64,000 nucleotides of DNA from Apostichopus japonicus (GCF_037975245.1 NC_092568.1:35316501-35380500), one strand, 5' to 3'. Positions 48,336-60,921 are shown, counted from the first letter of the stretch. Numbers and translations: made by a program. Notes: generated by a model not told the origin, from the letters alone.

Positions 48336-48677
48336 TTTCATCTGTCTGCATGGTTATAACACTTGGACTTGTCTTGATCCAATCTTTGGTTGAAGTTAAA
48401 GATGTATTCTTTGTTACAAAATGTTAGGAACTGTTAATATTACAATTGTCATTCCTAAGGATAAATTATGGATGTGTTCTTACTGTTTCTTGGTTTGGAA
48501 ACAAAAACAAACTAAGAACACATTAAGAGACATTGTGTCTCTTAAAGGTCTGCAGACAACGTTGTCCTTATCACTCTAATAGGCATTAGAAATCTTGAAA
48601 ATAGCTTCAACTCCCATCAAACTCCGTCAAAGATTGACCATTTAACAAGTCTTTTCTTAAGTCTAGTTTTATTTAGG

Positions 48678-48683
48678 AATAAA
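48678..48683 (+). promoter_or_regulatory. Candidate polyadenylation signal for XPD
   Basis: AATAAA about 1.0 kb after the XPD stop, beyond the tandem gene-end copies. If it is used, the repeat array would lie within the 3' UTR. Other signals may exist. Confidence 0.35.
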
Positions 48684-48689
48684 CATAAG

Positions 48690-50920
48690 CTATATATCTA
48701 CATTGATGATGTACTGGGAGTGACTGCCTGATATTCTGTCATGTTATTCCATTGGTTTTACAACCTTTGTCTCAAGGACACTGAAGACAGGTTAATGGCC
48801 GTAGGCGATTTTTTGAAATATTTGATTGTCTGCTTCGAAATGAGGAACATCACATTATTCAAATAATATATGTGGGCTTGTAATTGAGGCGTTCACTTAG
48901 TTATTGCTGAAATCTGACATTTTTATGAGCACAACACTCCACGTCATAGTTTGCACATATTTAATGAGTTTCATCAAAACTTTAAATGTGTATATCTTGA
49001 AAAGGAAAATCGCTTTCGAAATATTTCAACAGATATTGAATGAGATTATCACAAACAAACATATTTGAATATGGGGAAAGAATTGGGTTAGGTGTCCATA
49101 GTACATTCATGTACTGGAAACGTATGTGAAGGAAACCATTGATTATGTTATCCTCAGACAAGAGGAAGGAGAGTATGTTCTTTATCATGGAAACAAACCT
49201 GCCCTGGAACCAGGAAAAGGAGTTTGTCCATGAGTGGAAGTACTCATGTGTGTGTGTGTGTGTGTGTGTGTCATATTTCATTGTCAGGTGGCTAGGTCAA
49301 AGGTCAATTAACAGAAATTATAAGCAGGTACCATAGTACAAAAAAATCCATGTCAAAAAAAGTTTTGCTTGCTTTCAGGTCATAACTATACCTTTTAAAT
49401 TCAGATAAAAGTACCCCATGAAAAGTGCTTGACTGGAAGTTTCCACAAACTAAAGTGTTTAAAGTTATTTAGGATTGTTACATTTGATGAAAATATGTTT
49501 CAGTGAGGCTAGTTCTCCAAAGTAATGCATTAAAGGGTATGGACCGGGGGAGGGGAGGGAGGGTAGGAGAGGTGGGTGCGTGGGAAAGATTTTCTGTTTT
49601 TTTTTTTCAACTTTTTGTATACCTTACTACAGTAGTCGAATTTTTCATGTTGTCCATTTAGAAATATATACTTTTGCAGACATAGCGAGAACCGTTATAT
49701 CTCTTTGTACCTGATGGGAGAACTGAAGGTATGGTGAGAGCTTTTGTACGACACCAGGAAAGTACTATTAACTTGTAAATATTGTTATTGTCATATTGTA
49801 ACTATAAACTGATAAAGTGTATCAGTGAAAGATAGGTTTCAATAATATTATGGACTACAAATCAAACTATATGTTTGTTGGCTTTCTTTTTCAACCTCCA
49901 TGAGTCATTGGTTTCCATTGTAATCAATTTACACATAATTACCACTTCTTTTATAGGCAAGCCTTCTTTAGAAATGAATGTGTATCAAGTGGTATATGAC
50001 AGATATATATTAAATTCATAACACCTGCGTTATTCAATCTCCCCTGTTTTTTGGGGTCAAAACATGGGACTTGGTGGTATTTGCTCTAAGCAGGGACGAT
50101 CGTATGTTAAGATGCATTTGTAAACATTTCTTTTTCATGGAATTCCTTAATTGGACTTTTTTGGCATTTTTACCCTCTTTCAAAGGATAGTGCGCGACAA
50201 AATTTATTTCGACCGGTGAAAGAGGAATTTATAATCTAGACATCCTGGTTACAGACAGTTTACTAGACCAACAAAAATCCAGAGGCAGCAAAACTGCAGT
50301 GTGGTTTCGATGATGCTACATGGATAATCTTATGAACTAAGAATGTGTGACACACCAGGCTGTAGGGTCTAGCCAGGACGAACAACATACTTCAATCTAA
50401 GGCCCAAATATTTTGCAGGAAACGTCAACAACGGAGGCAAAGATGTAACACTGATTATTCACAATGAAATCATCCATTCCAATGGATTCAGTATGTACAA
50501 ACACACACACACACACTCTCTTCATGACTACATAGGTTAGGATAATCATCGAAACCAAAAGCTTATAAGTGTAAACAATATACTTGATTCACTCAGGCGT
50601 ATATGAGAGCAAACTACAACCACTCGTGATAATTTTTATCACTTGTTCGTTAACCTTGTGATAGGCCAATATCAAAGTTCTTTCTAGTGTGTGATAGCCT
50701 ATGTGTGCATAAGCATGCTCGTGATGCACTGACTTACCTTATTACCATTACTTGTTTACTCCATATTGTGGTTAAAAATAAACTGCGGGTGAGTTATCAT
50801 TCTTAATTACACGTATAGCTTCGGTTTAGACTGGAGAGATAAAAAATATACCTCGCGAAGTTGAGTAACTCCACTAAAGGGAACGATATCATATAGACTC
50901 CGTATTTAGAAATATTATTC
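48690..50920. other. Intergenic between XPD and the acid phosphatase gene
   Basis: No recognisable exon. Contains a short (TG)n at 49247-49270, a (CA)n at 50501-50514 and unique AT-rich sequence. The phosphatase promoter and any 5' UTR exons would lie in its right part. Confidence 0.5.
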
Positions 50921-50957
50921 AAATTTGAATTCTCGAGGACGGAGGTACAGCTATAAC

Positions 50958-51998
50958 ATGGCTTTCAATTGGAGTCCTTTACTACAAGTAATTGCTTTAT
51001 TCATTGTGGCTGTTTCAGTGACTGGAACCAAGTCAAAGGAAGCAAGAGATTTAGGGAACAGAACCGCTGAAGACGAATTGAACTTTCTGGTTATAGCGGA
51101 CTGGGGTGGAATTCCAATATGGCCGTATGTAAGCCCCGATGAATTGAGTGTTGCAGCACAGATGGCCAAGATCAGTGCGGAAGTCGACGCTAAATTCGTT
51201 CTAGCCTACGGGGATAACTTTTACGAGGACGGTGTGAAAGATGTTAACGACAAAAGATTTACAGAGACGTTTGAAAACGTGTTTAGCCAGACGTCTCTAC
51301 AGATACCGTGGTATGTCGTAGCCGGTAATCACGATCACCGCGGTAACGTATCGGGACAAATCGCTTACTCTGACAAATCGAACAGATGGAACTTCCCTTC
51401 CGAGTACTACCGACTGAACTTTAAAATTCCAGGGGGTGGGGCCACCATGGTGGTTTTAATGATCGATACCGTGGTGCTGTGTGGGGGCGCCCATGATGAC
51501 GTGCCCGGATGTGACCTCCGTGGCCCGGATAATCCTGTACATGCCGAGACTCAATGGCAATGGATTGAGAAGGAACTTGAAGCGTCTAAAGATGCCGACT
51601 ACGTCATAGTGGGTGGACACTACCCTGTTTGGTCAATCTCGGAGCATGGTCCAACCATCCGTTTGGTAGATCGTCTGCGCCCTCTTCTTTTGAAGTATAA
51701 CGTGACCGCCTATTTCTCCGGCCACGACCACAATTTACAACACATCCGGGAATCGAATACGTCACTAGACGTCTTCGTGATTGGCTCAGCTAACATCGTC
51801 CAACCTTCGTTGGCGCACATGGACAGCGTTCCCGCCGAATGGGTCAAATTCTACTACGCGCATCTCGGCAGCCTTGGCGGTTTTGCGTATATGACGGCGA
51901 CTTCTGACAAGCTTAAATTGACCTTTGTCACCGGTGTGGGCAACAGAGATATATACAGCATCGATATGATGCCACGCCCTAAAAAATCATATTCTTGA
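50958..51998 (+). CDS. ACP5: Tartrate-resistant (purple) acid phosphatase, intronless
   Basis: 346 residues from ATG at 50958 (context AACATGG). The open frame extends upstream to a TTG at 50925, but the ATG gives a clean signal peptide (MAFNWSPLLQVIALFIVAVS), so the enzyme should be secreted or lysosomal. It hydrolyses phosphate esters with a binuclear metal centre. All seven ligands are visible: D48 in ADWGG, D86 and Y89 in GDNFY, N124 in GNHDH, H221 in GGHYP, H256 and H258 in SGHDHNLQ. N-glycosylation sites NRT (34), NVT (248) and NTS (267). Length and motif order match the ACP5 family. The whole coding region is one exon, unlike vertebrate ACP5; no poly(A) tail or flanking duplication shows retrocopying. 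Its domain is complete. Confidence 0.95.
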   Translation: MAFNWSPLLQVIALFIVAVSVTGTKSKEARDLGNRTAEDELNFLVIADWGGIPIWPYVSPDELSVAAQMAKISAEVDAKFVLAYGDNFYEDGVKDVNDKRFTETFENVFSQTSLQIPWYVVAGNHDHRGNVSGQIAYSDKSNRWNFPSEYYRLNFKIPGGGATMVVLMIDTVVLCGGAHDDVPGCDLRGPDNPVHAETQWQWIEKELEASKDADYVIVGGHYPVWSISEHGPTIRLVDRLRPLLLKYNVTAYFSGHDHNLQHIRESNTSLDVFVIGSANIVQPSLAHMDSVPAEWVKFYYAHLGSLGGFAYMTATSDKLKLTFVTGVGNRDIYSIDMMPRPKKSYS

Positions 51999-51999
51999 G

Positions 52000-53712
52000 C
52001 AAAATCTGTAATCACGTGACACTATTAGTCTCTATCAATATGTTAAATTTTGATCAATTGAACATTTCTGTCTTAAAACTTTTGATAATACCGTAGCGTG
52101 GAAATTAAGAAGATTTAAAAAACGATACGTTTCACTATATCATATTTTACATTAATGTAAATGACGACAGGTAAAGTGTAAATTTGTTTTGGCAATAATC
52201 AGTCATTTATGTTAATTATTAGACCTTTTAAATTTGTATCCATATACCTTGCCATATAGAGATGTTTAAGTATCCAGGTAGCCTATCACGTGCACGTCAG
52301 AGAAATGTATATGCAATAGCTCAGCCTAACCAAAGATTGATGTAAGACCGCCATAATCACACGATTACTGCCTCGATACGAGGGGACTGGGGTTGCGAGT
52401 CGGTCGATTAAATTGTTTAGTTTTCTATCTAGGGGGTGGGGGCGTTTTACCAAATCTTGCCATATGTGACATATCAAAATGTAAAATTAAGATATCAATT
52501 AATGCAGATGCGTATTCTTTAAGCTGAATATCAGTTTGCGAGATATCTTTAACTTAACTTAGCACATCATACAGGAATTCAGCTTTCATAATCACTCTAA
52601 GAAATATTTAGCGTACAACACCGGAGCCGGGTTATACACCCTTACGGAGCCATACGGAAGGAAAAACAAGCAGAAACAAAGTCCGCAAAATCGCAAACAC
52701 TTCCTGAGATAGGTTACAGGGTTTTACTTTAATTTAAAGTTGTGCATAAAGGCGTCGTAAAAGAAAATTAAATTCATTATGCATTTTTCATTTTTGTTTT
52801 TGTTCAAATAAGAGTATCGAAATAGAATCAAGATGCAACTAATGATTTACAATACAACAACAACAACAATATTTTTTTTATAAAAAGGGAAAAGCAAGAA
52901 AGGTCATGTAAATTGGGAATCAAAACGTGATCGTTTCAGCTACATTAACGCAAAAAATATGTTGGAAAAATGTACCTATACCCCATTGTAACGTGCAATT
53001 GTAATATATATTTTAACAAAGAAAAGTATATGCACATTATATTGGATAATATATCGGATAACATATGAATAATAATGTATAAAGTATTGTTATCCTGCAT
53101 GTATAATCGTATCGTCTATTGCTTGCTGACTCGTAAGATAAAACGAATTCTTGTCATATTTCGAACTTCTAAGTAAAATTTCTGTAAAATTAAAGAGGCA
53201 AAAACTGGTTGTATGCATATATATATATAGTTTAATGATTTAATCATCTAATTTATCAACCAAAGGAGTTTGTCAATTTAACAGTGAAAGGATTCCACTT
53301 CACCGTTGTATTATATAGTCAGGCCTATACCACTCATATGTCACACGCTATGGTATTATCTTGTCAAAGGAGTAGGCCCTAATTATTACCTAGTGTTGCT
53401 ACCATCTTTCTAAACCAAAGCGATTGTCATGCATAACTGTTTTATTATTCTTATATTTTCGAATACCGGTATACGATTCTTGCCAATTTATGAACTCCTT
53501 CAATGACTTCAAACAAATTATATTATGACATATTAATGTTGATATTAAAATGCAAATTTAGGAGTATAGCTGTAGAAAATCATTTTTTCTCTTTGGTTTG
53601 TTGTTGCTGTTTACCCTCTCCCAGCAGTGTGTTTGTAGTTTGGTCGTATCTCAGTCCTTCAAACATACCCGGGTAGACAATAAATGAAAAGAAAGCGTCG
53701 TTTTATGTTTCG
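52000..53712. other. Intergenic, no gene seen
   Basis: AT-rich unique sequence downstream of the phosphatase. It probably includes its 3' UTR, but no strong polyadenylation signal is obvious. Short (CAA)n at 52857-52868 and (AT)n at 53217-53229. Confidence 0.5.
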
Positions 53713-53720
53713 GTCAAATA

Positions 53721-54390
53721 CAGTGGCGGCGGAACCGGGGAGCTTGGGGGGGGGGCTCAGCCCCCCCCCAATGAAAAAGTTGAGGGAGCAAATGCATGAT
53801 AAGCCCCCCCCCCCAATATTTACCAAGGCTCCGAAACGTGCATCTGCCCATTTTTCAATGCATACTTGTCGATCTGTCCGATGCACATATACTATATAGG
53901 TGTAATAATTTTAGTAAATTCTGGGGGACCCTCGGCTCGTCCCCTGGCTATAGACCACATTGTCACCCCAACCGCGTCTTCACGCCCCGTGAATTACCCA
54001 TTTGTTGACATTAAGAAATGCTTACTGTTTTTTCTTATGACATTTATTTAATTGTTGCATTTAATTGCAAGTAGTAATTTGCTACACTCAAAAACGTCTT
54101 TGCGAGTACACTACGAGTAATAGCTACTCTCTTAAAACACCATCGAATATACAAATTACAATGTTTTTACAGATTTTTACGTGCAATCTGAGAAATTGCA
54201 GACTTGAGACCCATATTTTAGGGCTAGGTATTCGCAGCATAAAACACTCGGGAAGTGCCGTTTCCGGCCATCTGGGGGTTTGAAAAACCCAAAATTTTCT
54301 TGTACGCTCCGCGCCAACCGATGGTGGCGCTCCGCTTAGATAGTCTCCACACATTAGCCCCCCAATAATTTTCCCGTTCCGCCGCGCCTG
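53721..54390. mobile_element. Non-autonomous hAT element
   Basis: 670 bp with ends CAGTGGCGGCGGAACC and the complement of CAGGCGCGGCGGAACGGG, flanked by a perfect 8 bp duplication GTCAAATA (53713-53720, 54391-54398). The left interior has G/C runs. The right part carries the shared module (54240-54340) with CGCTCCGCGCCAACCGATGG. No transposase. Confidence 0.9.
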
Positions 54391-54505
54391 GTCAAATATA
54401 ATTGTCTCGTTCAATCACCAGCTTTTTTTCACCAATCTGTTTAATTCTAATTGTTTTGGTAAAATTAATTACTCTCATTTCTTTGTCTCTTAACTTAAGT
54501 TTTCG

Positions 54506-54559
54506 GTAGCAGGAATTGAAACTGTTTCAAACTGTTTGAAAAGTTTCAATTCCTGCTAC
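54506..54559. repeat. Perfect 18 bp stem hairpin
   Basis: Left arm GTAGCAGGAATTGAAACT (54506-54523) and right arm AGTTTCAATTCCTGCTAC (54542-54559) are exact complements around an 18 nt loop. It lies 22 bp before the hammerhead-like fold at 54582 and may be part of the same retroelement terminus. Confidence 0.8.
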
Positions 54560-54581
54560 TCCTTGTCACTTTCGGTGATCA

Positions 54582-54619
54582 TGCACTGAAGAAGAGCTAG
54601 TTTGCTCGAAAGATCTGCA
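54582..54619 (+). ncRNA. Hammerhead-like minimal fold
   Basis: Order: TGCA (54582-54585), CTGAAGA (54586-54592), stem II GAGC/GCTC with an extra A, GAAA (54608-54611), a one-pair stem III (A-GA-T), C at the cleavage position, then TGCA (54616-54619), which pairs with the first TGCA. The core matches the hammerhead consensus, but stem III is minimal and stem II has a bulge, so this is the weakest of the four candidates. A (TA)n tract follows at 54797. Confidence 0.45.
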
Positions 54620-54791
54620 AAAACCAAACATTGGCTGTTTTACTTCAAATCCTACTTAATTTGATTATTGTATCTCAATCGATCCAGCCTTTTGTTTTAA
54701 TGTAGCATAGTTGTTTAACAGTTATATTCGAATCCCGGTGGAGGCTGAAAGTTTTTTCACTGTTCTTTATTTTCCAACTCATCACGATGTT

Positions 54792-54796
<5 letters not shown>

Positions 54797-54839
<43 letters not shown>
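54797..54839. repeat. (TA)n microsatellite
   Basis: About 20 TA dinucleotides. Short open frames across it are artefacts. Confidence 0.95.
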
Positions 54840-54846
<7 letters not shown>

Positions 54847-56118
54847 ATAATTTTTTTCCCAACCAAACCTCTAGCAGTCTTCAGGAGGTGTACTAAAAAG
54901 CTACTTCTCTTTTATCTTAGTTTTGACTTTATTTTGGGGATGTTTTGGTTGATGTCTGCAGCTTGCGAGGATTTGACTGATCTTTTGTTCAAGAGATTAG
55001 GGCTAGAATGATCTATTATCGCTAGTTTCTCGGCCTCCTGGCATATAAATGACAAGAACCTGAGCTGTTGATCGATATTTTAGATCTCCTGACAATGGAC
55101 CAGGAGATTTGGAAGGCTCTTTTACTTTCTTTTAGAGACCAAACATGTTTTGAAAGCTCAGTTTCTCCGTGATATTTCTTCAACTTGAATGAATAGGTCT
55201 TTAGTGTATATAGGCTACTGTAGATTACGATTTAGTGTATAGTTGTTTAGTGTAGATTATCATCACCTCCTTCTGGGGGTGATGTTAACCTGTCTCTCTC
55301 TCTCGCGTGAAGATCCACGCATTTAATACCAGTTCAGCTTTGTTCTGGATATTTCTGGCATACTTTCTGTGAACTATTCATAAAAATAGAAACACACGTT
55401 CTTGATGTCTCTTGCATACTCGCAGGAGTTATTCGCTAATATACAGTGTAGCAAAGTTGTATAAAGGTTCTGGACCATTCCGGGAAGATTTCAGGGAAGT
55501 CTTTTGGGAACGAGAGCTCATTCTGCGAATTTCCCGGGAACCTCTTTGGCAAATGGTGTCAGAGTTTTTAAGGCTAATAACCTTAAACTATTGAAGTTCA
55601 TTGTATTCGCACGCACAAGACAAGAATATGAAATTGGCACTTATTGAAGGCCATGTAATAGGCTGTATAGTTTCGATAATCACGGAATACCGTTAAAAAG
55701 AGATCTCTATTAGACCTTGCGAAAGTTGAAGAATACTGTATGTGTATATATGTTTTTGTTTGTGTGTATGTATACTCTGTTTAGGTTTCTAAGCGAATGC
55801 CTCGCAACAGGTTTAAGAAGCACAGTAGATGTAAATAAATTATAACAACAACAAAAAAGTACTGACGAACCCATATACACACACACGCGCATGGACAATG
55901 AGGAAGTTACCTTAATATATTATTCCATAAAAGAGTCAAGTGCTTTTCATCGCTCGTGAAAGAGCCCGAATTGTTGAATGAAAATACATCAACTTACAGT
56001 TGTGCATCACAACATGAATAAATAGGTGTCATGTAATTCCATCAAAGCTTACAGAAGCAGCCGTATACTGGCCGTGAGTATAAACTCAATGCGTGCGCTG
56101 ATCAGTCGATATAAGCGT
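54840..56118. other. Intergenic, no gene seen
   Basis: No recognisable coding sequence or repeat longer than short microsatellites. Confidence 0.5.
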
Positions 56119-57486
56119 GCGCCCGGGTGGCGAATTTTTTTTTTCCCAAACAGGTTTGCAATTACGGAGTTTTCCGCCAATCAGATTGTTCGTGACGTCA
56201 GCATCAATAATGGGCATCGCTTCGAAGTTCGAAGACATGTACTGAGTTACACACTGACACTTAATTAAGTCTAGTTACGGGGTTTCCCATCAAACGCCCT
56301 AACTTTACTTTTAATGCTTGAATCACATGTTGACCTTACTTATGATACATACGCTACAGTCTATTGGGTTCGTGTTTACGTTATTAAAGATTTGTGAGCC
56401 GTTCTACTGCAATCGGAATTCGTTTCGTGGAATGGGTAGGCCTACATTAAAATCAACTTCACGAGTGTTGAATGAATATACGCAAACAGTTTAGTGTATA
56501 GTCAAGGCTTCATAATTGACGCACCCCCGTAATTGACGCACCTTCAATTATTACTAGCAACGATACAGCAGGCCACCTAAACTTTTTACAGTCAAGCAGA
56601 ATTACATTTTTCATGAGTTTGAATCCATTTCAGCTATTTGCTGACCAAATTGTGGTATTTTTTAAGCTTTAACACCCTCCCCCCAGTTTTGAACGTTTTT
56701 TGTTTTTGGGTATTTGGAAATCTTACATCCTAAAAATAACCAACATTACCTCAATATGATGAGACTACTCTCTGGGACCTGACCTGTCTGCGCTTAGAGG
56801 CTCAGAGCATTGCAAACAGCATCTAAAGTCAATGGATGTATACTCAGACCTGGACTACAGTTAGCTAATCGACGAATGTGTCAAATTAGGGGTATGAAAG
56901 AACTTGACACGGCAGACATTTTGTGGTCAAATTCTGCTCAATTGTACTGTGCATAAGCACAGAACCTTAAATATTTTGAGATCATAACATTTCTGAGGAA
57001 CCACACATATGAAAGACACATAGAGTTGGGTGATTTGGATTTTTCCTTGATATACATCTTTGATCAAATCCTTAAGTGCGTCAATTATGAGCCCACCATG
57101 CTACAGTATGATATTTTTTCCGTCACTGCACTGTGTACACAGTTATAATACATATAGGCAACCAGCGCATGTTTGATGTACCCTGTACGAACATTTCACT
57201 GTGCGTTGTTATCGACTAATGCCTTCACAGAAAAATTCGATCAAAGTAGATGATCATACCATAGTAGTGTGCTCAATAAGTCTAAACCAATTCCAAACAC
57301 ATCTACAACCAAAAGCCTCGGGTAATTTTGAACGGGTATATCTTCGTTGCAACGAATGGATGCAGAGACTTTGGTTACCTGGAAGTGAAGGTTTCTATCG
57401 TGATGACGTAACTTTTCCGACCAATCATGAGCGCCTATTTACACGCAATTGCAAACCTGTTTGGGAAAAAAAATTCGCGCCCGGGT
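56119..57486. repeat. 1.37 kb segment with inverted arms
   Basis: The left arm (56119-56163) and the reverse complement of the right arm (57447-57486) share CCCAAACAGGTTTGCAATT, preceded by GCGAATTTTTTTT and CCCGGG. Arm identity covers about 40 bp. A separate MITE (56506-57093) lies inside. The inner parts of both arms contain a CCAAT-type box and a TGACGT motif; whether this is functional or chance is unknown. Confidence 0.65.
56506..57093. mobile_element. MITE-like element, TIR with TAATTGACGCAC
   Basis: The left end GGCTTCATAATTGACGCAC and the complement of the right end, GGCTCATAATTGACGCAC, form an inverted repeat of about 18 bp. The left end repeats GTAATTGACGCACC once more inside. A target duplication is not clear. 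No coding sequence. Confidence 0.6.
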
Positions 57487-58190
57487 GAGGGTGAGTTTAT
57501 TATAAGCAACCATTAAAATGCACTGTTTATCAAGAGTATAGGGGGTGTAGGAAGGGTAGACGGTAGTATGTGGTTTGTAAACAGAGTCAGGTGCATCCTT
57601 TACTAGAGCAGTGGGGAATAATTTTAAGGGCGGAATAATTTCCCTGATAAGCAATCATATTATTGATGATTGTATTGTAAACATTTGAAAATGTTATCAA
57701 CTTTTTTTCTCCAATAGAATTCTTTTAACCGTATATTTTGTGAGCTATAATCAATCTCTTTAACTTGTAATCAAGTTCTCTTTTGAGACATTTTGTTCTG
57801 CCGCAAAGTACCCCGGAATGTAATGTTAAGTAAAGCTTCCTAATTATTCCCGGTATATAAAGGATGTTTCGCATATGGAAGGGCTATAGGAATAACCATA
57901 CACTGTTCTTTTTACACATTATTGAACATATGGCTAAACATAGATCTCTCCATACTATAGTTTTACATGCTATATAAATAACACAGTCCACATATAAAAT
58001 AGCGCGTTAAAGCGAAAGTACAAATAGTTCGAAATAACACACGTATAGGCTATACAAACGAATACATGTTTCACGCTTCGACTCATTATCCCTGTCCAAT
58101 CTAGTTTTTGTCATATATTACATATCATGTTCATAGAGAATAATAGTGATTGTGTTATTTTTGTGTCAATGAGAACTGTGGACGTTTGTA
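57487..58190. other. Intergenic, no gene seen
   Basis: Unique AT-rich sequence without recognisable features. Confidence 0.5.
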
Positions 58191-58478
58191 TGTATGTGTG
58201 TATGTATGTATGTATGTATGTATGTATGTATGTATGTATGTATATGTGATCTTCCCGCAAGCAGGAACTCGCGAAAGAAGCCATGGAGGCTTATAGACTC
58301 GCAAGCTGACCGAAGCCAATCTCTCGGCACACATCCATTTAACGTCCATGTCGGGAAGTTGTTATTGAACAACACCCTTGCCAGACGACACACATTGCTG
58401 TCGGCGGGAATCGAACCAGGGATCTCATGACTGGGAGACGCCGGCGTTAACCACTAGGCTATACACTCCGCCGTACAC
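58186..58478 (-). mobile_element. tRNA-derived SINE
   Basis: The reverse-strand head (58478-58405) has an A-box-like TAGCCTAGTGGTTAACG and a B-box GGTTCGATTCC at tRNA spacing, so it is derived from a tRNA gene. A unique body of about 150 bp follows, then a (CATA)n tail (58186-58250) at its 3' end. It is transcribed, if at all, by RNA polymerase III from the internal boxes and depends on a LINE for movement. An open frame over it on the other strand is not a gene. Confidence 0.85.
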
Positions 58479-58479
58479 T

Positions 58480-60524
58480 TAATTGTGGCTATACACTTGT
58501 GCCGATTTTCGTTTCATCTCTCGAGAGTTCTCCATTACTTCTTCCGATTGATAAGTGACTTACACGATAACCCTATGTATATGATATCGTACCTTCGGAC
58601 TTACTTATAACCTTTGAGAAGTTTGTTTCGAACGCAAAAACGAAACAAGGCGGAAACTATTCTTCTGACTTCTTAATATTCCAAATAATATTGAAACATT
58701 TTAGTCGCGATGTTATCTTCGACGATTCAACTGTCTGATGAAGATGCCCTTGTGAACATTTTCTATCCAAGATGGAGGTTTCATCCACTTGGAACGATCA
58801 CGTTTCCTCGTTGTTTGTCATCTTAATTGTGACGATTCTCATTAGTAACTCATTGTTTTATACTTGCCTACATCAAAGAGAGACGATTCAGAAAAGTCAC
58901 GACTTTTTGGGTGGTTAGTTTTAATTGTACGGATTTACTGATTGGTTTCAGTGTCCCTATCTATGCTGCAAATCGATTGGTTCTCAGTGAGGTCACGTGC
59001 CTAGCAACCACAAAACGGCCCTTTTTTTCTCCCTGCGTTGGTTCAGGCCGGTTCCTCCATTGTTCATCTTATTTCGAATGCTGTAGACAGGTAAGATGAC
59101 TACAATATACAATGGTTTGTGTGTTTTACAATACTTTGACCACTCCCAGTTGAGTTTTATTCACAATGACATGATCAATCGTAACTCAGATAAATGGTCT
59201 TTTACAATTTAAGGAATAGGAGAGTGGTAGTCCTAGGTAGGAGTGCGAAAACAAGGCCGGGCCCCTGCATGACAATAATGTCTCCGGCCCCTTTTGAAGT
59301 ATTCATTAAATCATAGTATACTTATGGGAGCATTAAGAACAATTCTACAAAATGTTAATTCGTTTTTACTGTGTTTTCTTTTCCCTTTGTTAGTTGGTTA
59401 ATTTCGACACTTGGCACTAAATCATCTAGTTCCTTCATATCCAGAGGAACTCACTTAGATATCTTCTATTACTTTAGGCCACTTGAAGTGCCCCTGCTGC
59501 AATTTTCGTCAGTTACATTCTCTACAAGTCGTATAGCTTTTTATTCGAACTGACCCTTTCAATCACCGAAGACCCAGCATTCAAGTGACTGGACTATATA
59601 GTCTAGCAGACAGGTCATTAGGTCAGATGTCCGCACAGTAGGAAAACATCATGCACTGCTATGGTCATCAAATAACATTTCTTCAATGCAGTACCAATTT
59701 GTCAATATTGGGGAAATGGTATATGATTTCTACCTTGGGTGATTTGGAGTTTATGTGAAATTGTGTCCATTTTTATTATGAAACATTGTATTAACAGTAA
59801 CAATTAGGCCTGGAATAAGTTGCCGACGCCATCATCGATTTTATCTTAAATGAGTACTCCAGCCATTTAATATACTTAAAAGTGAATGTCTCGGAACCTG
59901 TAAACAAATGTGTAAAGAAAGTACCTGCTCTAAGATTTTAGCGATTTTTTGCTGTTGAAAAACACATGACACATCTTCAACTTCCTTTTGACTAAAGTCT
60001 CCTTAAATGGTAATGACTGACAAACAAGAATATTTCTTAACGCTTCCTGTCACTAATAGCGGCTGCTTGTAGTTTTATGTCACGTACACAGTATCACTGG
60101 TTGTCCATCATCATCCTATTTGAATCGTGGATACAAACTTTGTCAGAGGAGGGTCCAATGATGTACTGTATCGGTACATAAGAAAACACCGGTATGGGAA
60201 GTAAAGAATGCCAAAAAGCGTACTTAAATTTCCTTCTGTGTTACTTGATTAGAGCAAACTTATGTTAGCAGCTCATTTCATGAATAGAAAACTCCGGAGA
60301 GAGAGAGAGAGCGAGGGTCCCTCACTGGATAAACTCCTGTCTAGTGATGGACGCATTATACTAAGAAAATAATGCCTTTTTTTAAATCGTTAAATAATTA
60401 TACTTTTTTTTAACTTTCCTTTCATGTACATTGCATTCTCAATGCGAATCAGTTGTATTTGACAACCAATCAACTGCAGCCATCGATCTCTCATCCAAAT
60501 GGTTTAAATATCACATAAACTAAT
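58480..60524. other. Intergenic, no gene seen
   Basis: About 2 kb of unique sequence. Short open frames (for example 58911-59099) show no domain. A short (GA)n lies at 60297-60312. Confidence 0.5.
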
Positions 60525-60532
60525 GCTGGTGC

Positions 60533-60913
60533 CAGTGGCGGAGCGTACATACAGTCAGGGGGGTGGATGCCCCCCTGACGGACTCAAATGGACTGCTGAC
60601 GCCCTTTTCAGCTTTTTACTTATTCGCGATTATTGACTATTTTTATTGTGCTCTCATCTACCTATTGACATTTGTCACATTTCGTTGGTGTAATTTTCTG
60701 ACAAAATGCTCTAACCGCTATTTATTCTTCGTTTATCTGCAAATTAGCAAGGCCCGGAAAAGGTCATTTCCGGCGATCTACAGAGTATCTTTACTCAAAA
60801 AAATTCTGTACGCTCCTCGCCAACCTGTGGTGGCGCTCCGCTTAGATAGTGTCGAAAGCGCCCCTACATAAAATTCTCGCCCCCTTGACCAATACCCCCT
60901 AGCTCCGCCACTG
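60533..60913. mobile_element. hAT-type MITE
   Basis: 381 bp with ends CAGTGGCGGAGC and its complement GCTCCGCCACTG, flanked by a perfect 8 bp duplication GCTGGTGC (60525-60532, 60914-60921). The right half has a diverged copy of the shared module (60745-60865: GTACGCTCCTCGCCAACC, GGCGCTCCGCTTAGATAG). Confidence 0.92.
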
Positions 60914-60921
60914 GCTGGTGC

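Noticed and set aside
50925-50957. Upstream start for the acid phosphatase
   Set aside because: The upstream codon is TTG, not ATG; the ATG at 50958 gives a proper signal peptide.
54860-54910. Fifth hammerhead candidate (CTGAAGA on the reverse strand near a (TA)n tract)
   Set aside because: No complementary stem II or stem I could be drawn around its GAAA.
58194-58430. 78-residue open frame
   Set aside because: It spans the tail and body of a tRNA-derived SINE on the opposite strand.
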